A stretch of DNA of 8,496 bases from Actinomycetota bacterium (GCA_003140115.1 PLIQ01000346.1:11934-20429), one strand, 5' to 3'. Positions 1 to 6,979 are shown, counted from the first letter of the stretch. The notes: generated from the sequence alone by a model not told the origin. Numbers and translations are program-made.

Positions 1-1922
1 ACGACACCCAAGACGATCAGGGACCGAATGCCGGTCAGCGTCGCGGTGAGCAGCAGCACCAGCATCCGGGCCAGGCCGGACCCGTGCGGTGCCGGGCGGA
101 CTAGCCGTCGGCTGTGCCGCGGGCTGGTGAGCTCGTCGAGCCGGCCGGCCAGCTGACTCAGCACCGGATGCTGGTAGATGTCTGCGACTGAAACCCCTGG
201 CTGGGTATGGCGCAAGGTGGTGACCAGCTGGGCGGCCGCTAGGCTCGTGCCGCCGAGGGCGAAGAAGTCCGCGTGTTCGTCGTCTACGGCTACGCCGAGC
301 AGCTCTTCCCAGCGGGTGGCGAGCATTCTCGCCGTGTCCGTCATGTCCACGGACCGGCCGACTGGTCGGCCTGGGTCGGCGGAATCCGGCGGTGGCCAGG
401 GCAGGGCGGTCCGGTCGACCTTGCCGGAGGTGCAGATGGGCAGGCTGTCCAGGACGATGATCGCCGGGACCAGCGCGGTCGGCAGCTGGCGGGCAAGTGT
501 CTGGTGGGCGCGCGCCGGTTCGATGGTCGCCCCCTGTTCCGGGACGACGTACCCGGCTAGCAGCTGAGCGCCGCCGCCGATCGTCTTTATGGCAGCCGCG
601 GCGGCGCGCACCCCCGGCAATGCCCGCAGCGCCGCTTCGACCTCCCCGAGTTCGATCCGTCGGCCGCCCAGCTTGACCTGGTCATCAGCGCGGCCGACGA
701 ACAGCAGGCCGGCCGGGTCAGCGCGGACGAGATCGCCGCTGCGGTAGCCGCGCTCCCAGCCCAGGCTCGGCACCGGAGCATACTTCTGGCGGTCCGTAGC
801 GGGGTCCAGGTAGCGACCGAGCCCGACACCGCCGATCACAAGCTCCCCGGTCTCGCCCCAGGCCACCAAGTGTCCGCCAGGGTCGAGTACGGCCAGCTGC
901 CAGCCGTCCAGTGGCAGGCCGATGCGGACCGGGCCGTGGGCCGACAGCGGCGCCGCGCAGGCGACCACGGTCGCCTCGGTCGGGCCGTAGGTGTTCCAGA
1001 CCTCACGGGTGCCGTCACACAGCCAGGCCGCCAGTTCGGCCGGGCACGCCTCGCCGCCCAGGATCAGCAGCCGGACGTGCGCGAGGGTCTCCCGCGGCCA
1101 CAGCGCGGCCAGGGTAGGCACGGTCGAGACCACTGTCACCCGCCGCCTGGCCAGCCAGCTGCCGAGGTCGGCTCCGGCACGGACCAGCGCACGCGGCGCC
1201 GGCATCAGGCAGCCGCCGTGCCGCCATGCCAGCCACATCTCCTCACACGAGGCGTCGAAGGCCACCGACAGGCCGGCCAGGACCCGGTCGCCGGGACCCA
1301 GCGGCGGCTTGCGCACAAAGAGCGCCGCCTCGGCGTCCACGAATGCGGCGGCCGAGCGGTGGCTGATCGCCACGCCTTTCGGCTTCCCGGTCGAGCCCGA
1401 GGTGAAGATGATCCAGGCGTCGTCATCCGGGTGCGGTCGGCGCCTGACGCCGCCCGGGACCACCCCGGGGCACGTGGTCAGGGCCAGCCCGGCGCCGAGG
1501 ATCGCGCAGACCCGGGCCTCGGACCAGACCAGCCGGGCGCGCTCATCCGGGTCGTCCATGTCAACCGGGACGTAGGCGGCGCCGGCGGCCAAGACACCGA
1601 GGATCGCCACATACAAATCGGCCGTGCCGGACGGCACTCGGACACCGACATGGTCGCCCGCGCCGATACCGGCCCTGCGCAACCGGGCCGCCAGCGTGCC
1701 CACCTCGGCCGCCAGCGCCCGGTAACTGAAGGCAGCGCGCCCATCATCCAGCGCCGGGGCATCTGGGCAGCCCGCCATGGTGCGCTCGAAAACATCGACC
1801 AACGTCCGCTCCGGTGCCGCCGCGGCAGCCCGGAAAACCGCCAATTCGGAAGCTGCGAGCTCCGGCAGAAGCCTGCCCCGTCGGAGGTCGGCCAACTCGC
1901 CCAAATAATCAGTCGTATACAT
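1..1922 (-). CDS. Pls/PosA-family nonribosomal peptide synthetase, N-terminal part (A-PCP-TM), cut by left edge
   Basis: Activates one amino acid as the aminoacyl-AMP and loads it on its own carrier domain. The 640 codons read through without a stop. Adenylation core motifs appear in order: A3 FTSGSTGKPKG near residue 172, A4 FDASCEEMW near 220, A5 NTYGPTEAT near 308, A7 YRSGDL near 392, A8 GRADDQVKLGGRRIELGEVE near 412-431, and A10 LPICTSGKVDRTALP near 500 with its lysine. The carrier domain follows, with DFFALGGTSL and the phosphopantetheine serine at Ser560. There is no condensation or thioesterase domain in between; instead a hydrophobic helix starts near 617 (LARMLVLLLTATLTG). A-T followed directly by membrane helices is the order of poly-lysine synthetase Pls and relatives, which then carry several helices and tandem soluble domains (about 1300 residues in all). 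That part lies outside the window. The start is the ATG with GGGGGA six bases upstream. The family call is firm, the product unknown. Confidence 0.9.
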   Translation of the reverse strand, partial: MYTTDYLGELADLRRGRLLPELAASELAVFRAAAAAPERTLVDVFERTMAGCPDAPALDDGRAAFSYRALAAEVGTLAARLRRAGIGAGDHVGVRVPSGTADLYVAILGVLAAGAAYVPVDMDDPDERARLVWSEARVCAILGAGLALTTCPGVVPGGVRRRPHPDDDAWIIFTSGSTGKPKGVAISHRSAAAFVDAEAALFVRKPPLGPGDRVLAGLSVAFDASCEEMWLAWRHGGCLMPAPRALVRAGADLGSWLARRRVTVVSTVPTLAALWPRETLAHVRLLILGGEACPAELAAWLCDGTREVWNTYGPTEATVVACAAPLSAHGPVRIGLPLDGWQLAVLDPGGHLVAWGETGELVIGGVGLGRYLDPATDRQKYAPVPSLGWERGYRSGDLVRADPAGLLFVGRADDQVKLGGRRIELGEVEAALRALPGVRAAAAAIKTIGGGAQLLAGYVVPEQGATIEPARAHQTLARQLPTALVPAIIVLDSLPICTSGKVDRTALPWPPPDSADPGRPVGRSVDMTDTARMLATRWEELLGVAVDDEHADFFALGGTSLAAAQLVTTLRHTQPGVSVADIYQHPVLSQLAGRLDELTSPRHSRRLVRPAPHGSGLARMLVLLLTATLTGIRSLIVLGV

Positions 1923-1928
1923 TTGACA

Positions 1929-1934
1929 TCCCCC
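1929..1934 (-). promoter_or_regulatory. Shine-Dalgarno site of the Pls/PosA-family NRPS gene
   Basis: Read on the minus strand, GGGGGA lies six bases before the ATG at 1922. This fixes the start. It also argues against the overlapping minus-strand reading frame beginning at 1975, which is in a different register and has no domain similarity. Confidence 0.6.
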
Positions 1935-1990
1935 GGAATGCTTACCGAGGCTCCCCGAAGGTCACCTTTGCCCATGCCATGACGTGCGGC

Positions 1991-2012
1991 TGATACGCGA
2001 CGACGCGTATCA
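1991..2012. promoter_or_regulatory. Perfect 9-bp inverted repeat, candidate operator upstream of the NRPS gene
   Basis: The arms TGATACGCG and CGCGTATCA are exact reverse complements separated by ACGA. The repeat lies about 70 bp upstream of the NRPS start codon, where a dimeric repressor or activator could act. There is no T-run on either side, so an intrinsic terminator is unlikely. The arm recurs at 2211-2220. Short spaced palindromes of this size are typical of TetR-like and similar dimeric regulators, but no regulator gene is in the window. Confidence 0.5.
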
Positions 2013-2210
2013 AAGCGAGCGGCTTAAGGCATAGCTGGGACCTGCCGTACTCCGCGAAAAGTGGCTGCCATGCAGGCAAGTACCAAAAAAGAATGTCCCC
2101 CTCGCGAAGATTGCGCACAATATTCCCTGGCTCGGGGCATTACCAGCCTTTCGTCATGGATTTCTGGCAGTTAGCCAACTGTACGGGCCGCTGGCGCCTT
2201 GTTCTGAATA

Positions 2211-2220
2211 TGATACGCGT
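2211..2220. repeat. Second copy of the operator arm (TGATACGCGT)
   Basis: The ten bases are the exact reverse complement of positions 2003-2012, the right arm of the inverted repeat with one extra base. Here the partner arm is missing, so this is a half-site at most. It lies in an A/T-richer stretch about 290 bp upstream of the NRPS start codon and just before the AlkB remnant. Confidence 0.4.
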
Positions 2221-2300
2221 GGCCGCTAAGCTTCGTTTACGGGTAATTGTCGAAGCGGTCAACGGCATCCGAATTTGGAGGATCTGGCCCGTATTTCGTG

Positions 2301-2520
2301 ATGACAACTGACCCGGTATGGGGCGGTTCGGCTGGCCTCGCTCCAGGCCGCGTGCCGGATGCGGTTCCGCCGCGGCCAGCCCCGCGCCTGGCAGACGGCC
2401 GAACTCACCCTGCAGCCCCGCTCCGCCTACGTCCTGTCCGGTCCGGCGCGGACACAATGGCAGCACCACATCCCACCGGTTCCGGAGGAGCGGTGGTCGA
2501 TGACATTCCGGACCCTGCAG
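2301..2520 (+). pseudogene. Remnant of an AlkB-type 2-oxoglutarate/Fe(II) dioxygenase, frameshifted and lacking its N-terminus
   Basis: The plus-strand translation from about 2338 to 2520 reads SLQAACRMRFRRG, then SAYVLSGPARTQWQHHIPP and ERWSMTFRTLQ. This is the C-terminal half of the AlkB fold: the third iron-ligand histidine (codon 2464-2466), then the R-x-S-x-T-F-R segment that binds 2-oxoglutarate. The likely preceding segment, DPVWGGSAGLA, is in the neighbouring frame (from 2301), so a one-base shift near 2334-2340 separates them. The H-x-D iron-ligand pair and the whole N-terminal half are not recognisable. The last frame runs on to a stop at 2641 with no similarity past FRTLQ. AlkB enzymes oxidatively remove alkyl groups from nucleic acids; this copy should be inactive. 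The call rests on remembered family motifs. Confidence 0.6.
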
Positions 2521-3162
2521 CACGCCCCGGCCGGCCCCGGTGAGCGGGCAGATGCGGCTCACCGTGCGCGTCCACCCGAGGGCACGCTCCGAGCGCCTGG
2601 GCGGGACGGCTCGACAAGGCTGCGGGGTCCGCGAGCCGCCTGACGGCGGGCGGGCCGACGCAGCGGTGATCCGTGCCGTAGCGCGATAGTCGCCAGCCAC
2701 TCATAGCTGACCACGCCCGCCTTTTGGGTCAGCCGGACGGCCTGGGTCATCGCGCCGGCAGTGGGTACGGCCCTGCTGGCCTGCGACCACCGCCGGAGGG
2801 GCCCTGAGCGCCCGTGTCCGTGCCCGTTAGACACTCCCTGACCTGGGCACATATCGAGCGCGCGCAGAACAAGCCATTCCGGTGCGGCACCAAGACCGGC
2901 CTCCGACTTTCCCTCAACCTCTACCGGTGTCTTGGGACATCACGGTGGAGCGGGCGGCAGATTCAAGTTCGCAGCTCCAGCCTTAAGGCTGCTGGCATTT
3001 TGGGTAGAACGACGGGTAGTCCCACCAGCCCCTCACGTCAGCATAAATATGTTCGAGGATTGTAATTTAGCTGGGGAAATATCGCATGTATAGGCTCGCC
3101 GCCCGAGAGAAAGGCCTGGATCGAGGTCTACGGGAACACCAAATCGAAAATTATCTATGAAC
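2521..3162. other. Non-coding stretch between the AlkB remnant and tRNA-Gly
   Basis: No reading frame here combines a ribosome binding site, codon bias and a recognisable motif. Composition falls from GC-rich at 2521-2850 to clearly A/T-richer at 2990-3160, unlike the coding part of the window. The only small structure seen is a perfect 14-bp palindrome, CAGCCTTAAGGCTG, at 2978-2991, with no T-run after it. The region lies downstream of the tRNA-Gly 3' end and may be debris of past gene loss or insertion. No integrase, transposase or terminal repeat was seen. Confidence 0.5.
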
Positions 3163-3236
<74 letters not shown>

Positions 3237-3272
3237 GGCGCCGCCCCGGAAGCGGGCGGCTGTTCACTCCAG

Positions 3273-3302
3273 AGCGTACCGTCTCCCGGTCCGCGACGTC
3301 CG
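3273..3302 (-). promoter_or_regulatory. Possible promoter of tRNA-Gly
   Basis: On the minus strand, TACGCT (complement of 3273-3278) resembles a TAnnnT -10 box. CGGACG (complement of 3297-3302), 18 bp further upstream, keeps the GAC core of a -35 box. The predicted start lies about 30 bp before the tRNA. The -35 match is weak. Confidence 0.3.
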
Positions 3303-3426
3303 CCCAGACACCATCGGCACCCCGCCGGGCCGGGGACAAGCTCGATACGGCACTGCTGGTCCGGCGGCGCCACACCCGGGATGGCATAGTGAACCACGAA
3401 GCCGACCGGGAGGAGACGAGCAGCTA

Positions 3427-4854
3427 ATGCCCGAACAAGCGCAGATAGGCGTCACCGGACTGGGCGTGATGGGCCGCAACGTGGCGCGCAACTTCGCCCG
3501 CAATGGGTATACCGTCGCCCTGCACAACCGCACGGCCTCCCGCGTCACCGCGACCGTGGACCAGTTCGGCCACGAGGGCACCTTCGTCGCGGCGCCGAAC
3601 CCCGCAGACTTCGTACAAGCCCTCGAGCGCCCAAGACGCCTGCTGATCATGGTCAACGCGGGCCAGGCCACCGACGCCGTGATCGACGAGTTCGCCCCGC
3701 TGCTAGAGCCGGGGGACATGCTCATCGACGGCGGCAACGCCCACTTCAAGGACACCCGCCGCCGCGAAGCCGCGCTCAAACAGCAAAACCTGCACTTCGT
3801 CGGCATGGGCGTCTCCGGCGGCGAGGAGGGCGCGCTGCTCGGCCCGTCCATCATGCCGGGCGGATCGGCTGAGTCCTACCAGGCCCTGGGCCCCATGCTC
3901 GAGAAGATCAGCGCCAAGGTCGACGGAACCCCGTGCTGCACGCACGTCGGCCCCGACGGCGCCGGCCACTTCGTCAAGATGGTCCACAACGGCATCGAGT
4001 ACGCCGACATGCAGCTCATCGCCGAGGCCTACGACCTGCTCCGGCACGCCATCGGCCTGACCCCCGCCCAGGCCGCGGAGACGTTCAAGACCTGGAACAC
4101 CGGCCGGCTGAACTCCTACCTGATCGAGATCACCGCCGAGGTCCTCGCCCACACAGATCAACAGAGCGACCAACCGTTCGTCGACATCGTGCTCGACCAG
4201 GCCGAGCAGAAGGGCACCGGCCGCTGGACCGTGCAGGACGCGCTCGACCTGGGCGTCCCGGTCAGCGGCATCGCCGAGGCGGTCTTCGCCCGGTCCCTGT
4301 CCGGCCACGCCGACCTGCGCCGCGCGGCCCGCGACCTGCCCGGACCAAAGCCCACCGCAACGCAGCACAAAGAGTTCGCCGACCAGGTCGAGCAGGCCCT
4401 GTACGCGTCCAAGCTGGTCTCCTACGCGCAGGGCTGGAACATGATGGACGTCGGCAGCCGCGAGTACGACTGGCACATCGACCTGGGTGAGATGGCCACC
4501 ATCTGGCGCGGCGGCTGCATCATCCGGGCCAAGTTCCTGGACCGCATCCGCGCCGCCTACCAGGCCAACCCTGAGCTACCCACGCTGTTGGCCGACGAGG
4601 AGTTCGGCAAGGACCTGACCGGCGCCCAGGACGCCTGGCGAAACGTCGTGGCCACCGCCGCCCGCCTGGGCATTCCCGTCCCCGGCTTCTCGGCCGCCCT
4701 GGCCTACTACGACGCGCTGCGCGCCGAACGCCTGCCCGCCGCCCTCATCCAGGGTCTGCGCGACTACTTCGGCGCGCACACCTACCGCCGCACGGACCGT
4801 GACGGCGTCTTCCACACCCTGTGGGCGCAGGACGGCTCCGAAGAAGCCCGTTAA
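3427..4854 (+). CDS. gnd: 6-phosphogluconate dehydrogenase, decarboxylating (NADP-dependent)
   Basis: Oxidises and decarboxylates 6-phosphogluconate to ribulose 5-phosphate in the cytosol, yielding NADPH and CO2 (oxidative pentose phosphate pathway). At 475 residues it matches the long, homodimeric form. The N-terminal Rossmann motif is GVTGLGVMGRN (8-18), and N35-R36-T37 after the second strand suits the NADP 2'-phosphate. The substrate signature GVSGGEEGA spans 128-136. KMVHNGIEY (184-192) supplies the catalytic lysine (K184) and glutamate (E191). The helical C-terminal domain carries EQKGTGRWT and ends with RTDRDGVFHTLW, whose Arg and His reach the partner's active site. GGGAGGAG at 3408-3415 lies 11 bp before the ATG. 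The gene is a single unit, convergent with the next one. No catalytic residue appears to be missing. Confidence 0.97.
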   Translation: MPEQAQIGVTGLGVMGRNVARNFARNGYTVALHNRTASRVTATVDQFGHEGTFVAAPNPADFVQALERPRRLLIMVNAGQATDAVIDEFAPLLEPGDMLIDGGNAHFKDTRRREAALKQQNLHFVGMGVSGGEEGALLGPSIMPGGSAESYQALGPMLEKISAKVDGTPCCTHVGPDGAGHFVKMVHNGIEYADMQLIAEAYDLLRHAIGLTPAQAAETFKTWNTGRLNSYLIEITAEVLAHTDQQSDQPFVDIVLDQAEQKGTGRWTVQDALDLGVPVSGIAEAVFARSLSGHADLRRAARDLPGPKPTATQHKEFADQVEQALYASKLVSYAQGWNMMDVGSREYDWHIDLGEMATIWRGGCIIRAKFLDRIRAAYQANPELPTLLADEEFGKDLTGAQDAWRNVVATAARLGIPVPGFSAALAYYDALRAERLPAALIQGLRDYFGAHTYRRTDRDGVFHTLWAQDGSEEAR

Positions 4855-4942
4855 ACCCTTTTTCGTGCCGAACGGCCCCTAATGGCAGCGGCTCGGACTC
4901 GCAACCACAGCACCCCGCACCACCGCCCGGGCCGCCCAGCCG

Positions 4943-5314
4943 CTATCGGAACAGGCAGAACGGGTGGCCCGCCGGGTCCAGGCAGACGCTCACGTCGTCC
5001 TGGGGCTGGAAGTCGGCCAGCGTCGCGCCCTGAGCGACCGCATGGGCCACCGCGGCCGGCAGGTCGTCGACCTTGATCTCCAGGTGCATCATCATCTGCT
5101 GGTCGCCCGGTCCGGCCGGCCAGACCGGCCGGACGTAGCGCGACTCGGTCTGGAAGTTGAGGGTCGGCCCGCCGTCGGCGGGCCGGATCACCACCCAGCC
5201 GGGCTCCTCGGTCCGCGTCGTCCAGCCCAGCAGCCGCCGGTAGAAGTCCGCGAGCGCGTTCGCGTCGGGCGCGTCGATGTTGGTCCCGGTAACCGTCAGT
5301 CGGGGCGGTGGCAT
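4943..5314 (-). CDS. VOC (glyoxalase/bleomycin-resistance fold) family protein
   Basis: A 123-residue single-domain protein of the vicinal oxygen chelate superfamily, usually cytosolic and dimeric. The N-terminal module GTNIDAPDANALADFYRRLL (about 10-29) is the classic opening strand and helix. The second module starts with MMMHLEIKVDDLPAAVAHAV and ends with VCLDPAGHPFCLF, the closing strand normally followed by a metal-ligand position. The first module has no histidine at its usual metal site, so a metal-dependent reaction is uncertain. Substrate and function cannot be inferred. The gene converges on the 6-phosphogluconate dehydrogenase gene and diverges from the bicupin gene, with 47 bp between the start codons. 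No Shine-Dalgarno site precedes the ATG. TACACC six bases upstream would suit leaderless transcription. Confidence 0.85.
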   Translation of the reverse strand: MPPPRLTVTGTNIDAPDANALADFYRRLLGWTTRTEEPGWVVIRPADGGPTLNFQTESRYVRPVWPAGPGDQQMMMHLEIKVDDLPAAVAHAVAQGATLADFQPQDDVSVCLDPAGHPFCLFR

Positions 5315-5361
5315 GTCACAGGTGTACCAGGGGAGCGAGTCGCTACTATGCCAGACTGATC
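5315..5361. promoter_or_regulatory. Compact divergent promoter region between VOC and bicupin genes
   Basis: On the plus strand, TACTAT at 5344-5349 is a good TAnnnT -10 box. It places transcription start near 5356, within about six bases of the bicupin ATG (5362). On the minus strand, TACACC (complement of 5321-5326) ends six bases before the VOC ATG. Neither gene has a visible Shine-Dalgarno sequence, and neither has a clear -35 box. Both features fit leaderless transcripts, which are common in actinobacteria. Confidence 0.45.
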
Positions 5362-6282
5362 ATGATGACGACCCCGCACTCCCGGCACCTGGTCCGGTGG
5401 GCCGACGAAGCCCGTTTCCTCGGCCCGCCCGAATGGGCCCCCGAGGCCTCCGGTGCTCGTCGCTGGACAGCTGTTGACGACCAGACCCACGCGGTGCACA
5501 CCGGGTTCGGGATCTGCGAGCTCGAGCCGGGCGGGAGCGTGCCCGGGCACGTGCACTCCTTCGAGCAGTCCTTCTTCGTTCTGCAGGGCGAGCCCGTGCT
5601 CACCACGGCCGAGGGCTCGTTCCTGTTCGGCCCGGACGACTACGGGTTGGTCCCGGTCGGCATGCCGCACGCCTGGCGCAACGAAGGCGGCGTGACCGCG
5701 CGGTGGGCCGACATGCTGGCGCCGCAGCCACGCCAGCACTACCACGGCGACACGATCCGGGTGGACCTGGGGCACGAGGCCCGGGCCGTTCGGCCGAATC
5801 TGAAGGATCCGCGGACGCGGTCGTTCGGCCATATCGCGGCGGCCAGCATGAGCGGCCCGTCGCCGGATGAGGTCAGCATGCGGACCGCGCGCCTGGTGTA
5901 CAGCGGGATCACGGTCAAGATGATGGTCGACACCGACCTCGGGGCCCAGCTGCAGACGATGTTCATGGTGCAGTACGAGGCGGACGGGAAGGCCGGCCCG
6001 CATGATCATCCGTTCGAGGAGACGTACCTGATCCTGGCCGGCGCGACCGACGCGACGTTCGACGGGCAGGCCTACCGGCTGGAGCGCGGCGACATCGCCT
6101 GGGCCGGCGCCGGGTGCGTGCACTCGTTCCGGAACGCCGGCCGCGAGCCGGTGCGCTGGCTCGAGACGCAGGCGCCGCAGCCGCCAGCCCGGTATTCCTA
6201 CCGGTTCGCAGGCGACTGGGACTACCTGCGCGAAACCGCGGCAAAGGCGACCGCGCAGCAGACACAGCCCAAGGAGACATAG
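5362..6282 (+). CDS. Bicupin (two-cupin-domain) protein, function unknown
   Basis: A 306-residue cytosolic protein with two cupin barrels. The first has motif 1 with H63, H65 and Q69 (GHVHSFEQ) and motif 2 PVGMPHAWRN with H103. Its usual metal-ligand glutamate is therefore glutamine, unless E68 serves. The second has the complete set: H214, H216 and E220 (PHDHPFEE), then H254 in GCVHSFRN. The second barrel is thus the likelier metal site. Two-cupin proteins include oxalate decarboxylases, gentisate-type dioxygenases and ureidoglycine aminohydrolases, and the sequence does not decide between them. The start is at MMTTP (5362 or 5365): residues upstream in the same frame look non-coding, and the -10 box at 5344-5349 lies just ahead. 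The SDR gene begins five bases after this stop, so the two form an operon. Confidence 0.88.
   Translation: MMTTPHSRHLVRWADEARFLGPPEWAPEASGARRWTAVDDQTHAVHTGFGICELEPGGSVPGHVHSFEQSFFVLQGEPVLTTAEGSFLFGPDDYGLVPVGMPHAWRNEGGVTARWADMLAPQPRQHYHGDTIRVDLGHEARAVRPNLKDPRTRSFGHIAAASMSGPSPDEVSMRTARLVYSGITVKMMVDTDLGAQLQTMFMVQYEADGKAGPHDHPFEETYLILAGATDATFDGQAYRLERGDIAWAGAGCVHSFRNAGREPVRWLETQAPQPPARYSYRFAGDWDYLRETAAKATAQQTQPKET
6271..6276 (+). promoter_or_regulatory. Shine-Dalgarno site of the SDR-fold gene
   Basis: AAGGAG inside the last codons of the bicupin gene lies 11 bp before the ATG at 6288. It selects that start over an in-frame start at 6114, which lies deep within the bicupin coding region. Confidence 0.6.
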
Positions 6283-6287
6283 CAGCC

Positions 6288-6974
6288 ATGAGCCGCTACC
6301 TGATCGTCGGCGGCACCTCGGGCCTCGGCTTGGAAATCGCCAGGTACTACGCCGACGCCGGGCACCGAGTCACGCTGACCAGCCGCGATGCCGACCGGGC
6401 GGCGGCCGCGGCCAAGGACGTGGGCGGCGACACAAGCGGCCTGGCCCTCGACCTGGCCGCGCCGAAGGACATCGATGCCGCCCTGGCCGGGATCGAGTCC
6501 GTGGACGGCCTGGTCCTGGCCGCGATCGAACGCGACGTCAACACGGTGGCCGACTACGACATCGACCGGGCGCTGCGGCTGGTCACGCTCAAGCTGGTCG
6601 GGTACACCGAGGTGGTGCACGCGCTGCGGTCCCGGATCGCCCCCGACGGCGCGATCGTGCTCTTCGGCGGGCTGGCCAGGGACCGGCCTTACCCGGGGTC
6701 GACCACGGTGTCCACCGTGAACGGCGGGATCGCCGCGCTGGTGCACACGCTAGTCGTGGAGCTCGCGCCGATCAGGGTCAACGCGATCCACCCCGGCATC
6801 GTCGGCGACAGCCCGTACTGGCGCGACCGCGACCTGAGCCACGTCATCGCCCGAACCCCCTGCGGAAAGCTCGCCACGATGGCCGACATCGTGGACGCGA
6901 CGGCGTTCCTGCTCGGCAACCGGGCGGTCAACGGCGTCAGCCTCAACGTCGACGGCGGCTCGCTGCTCGGCTGA
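6288..6974 (+). CDS. Atypical short-chain dehydrogenase/reductase (SDR) fold protein lacking the catalytic tetrad
   Basis: A 228-residue cytosolic Rossmann protein. The nucleotide-binding glycine motif is intact (GGTSGLG, 8-14), and R33 after the second strand suggests NADP(H). The end of the fold is also typical: PIRVNAIHPG at 161-170, then GVSLNVDGG near the C-terminus. The active site is not typical. The position of the catalytic Tyr is V141 and of the Lys is N145 (VSTVN instead of YxxxK). The Ser position is glycine in VLFGG (124-128), and the usual NNAG segment reads LAAI. It may bind NADP(H) but use other chemistry, or serve as a sensor or partner subunit. It follows the bicupin gene by five bases and is surely co-transcribed. 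The frame is clean, so this is divergence rather than decay. Confidence 0.88.
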   Translation: MSRYLIVGGTSGLGLEIARYYADAGHRVTLTSRDADRAAAAAKDVGGDTSGLALDLAAPKDIDAALAGIESVDGLVLAAIERDVNTVADYDIDRALRLVTLKLVGYTEVVHALRSRIAPDGAIVLFGGLARDRPYPGSTTVSTVNGGIAALVHTLVVELAPIRVNAIHPGIVGDSPYWRDRDLSHVIARTPCGKLATMADIVDATAFLLGNRAVNGVSLNVDGGSLLG

Positions 6975-6979
6975 GGCTT

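Noticed and set aside
1478..1975. Long minus-strand and plus-strand reading frames overlapping the NRPS gene
   Set aside because: They are out of register with the adenylation motifs and arise from the high GC content; the same holds for long antisense frames over the 6-phosphogluconate dehydrogenase, bicupin, SDR and aquaporin genes.
2093..2311. Plus-strand 72-codon reading frame beginning MSPSRRLRTIF
   Set aside because: It has no Shine-Dalgarno site, no codon bias like the neighbouring genes and no motif, and it contains the operator half-site. It is more likely chance in an A/T-richer intergenic stretch.
2690..2800. Hydrophobic plus-strand stretch resembling a membrane helix (AWVIAPAVGTALLA)
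   Set aside because: It is short and open for only about 35 codons, has no start or flanking helices, and is too little to call a transporter fragment.
2973..2984. Twelve-base match AGCTCCAGCCTT, inverted relative to the tRNA-Gly anticodon arm (3204-3215)
   Set aside because: Some 12-base match is expected by chance in a window this long. It covers the anticodon arm rather than the tRNA 3' end, so it does not look like an attachment site.
2814..3065. Plus-strand 83-codon reading frame in the gap before tRNA-Gly
   Set aside because: It has mixed composition, no ribosome binding site and no recognisable domain; other frames are equally unconvincing.
4855..4942. Possible terminator between the converging 6-phosphogluconate dehydrogenase and VOC genes
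   Set aside because: Only a 4-bp stem (GCCG-AA-CGGC near 4867) is visible, and the T-run lies before it rather than after it on the plus strand.
5308..5361. Upstream in-frame start extending the bicupin by 18 residues
   Set aside because: The extension (MACHRCTRGASRYYARLI) is not typical of the family, overlaps the divergent VOC start codon and contains the likely -10 box.
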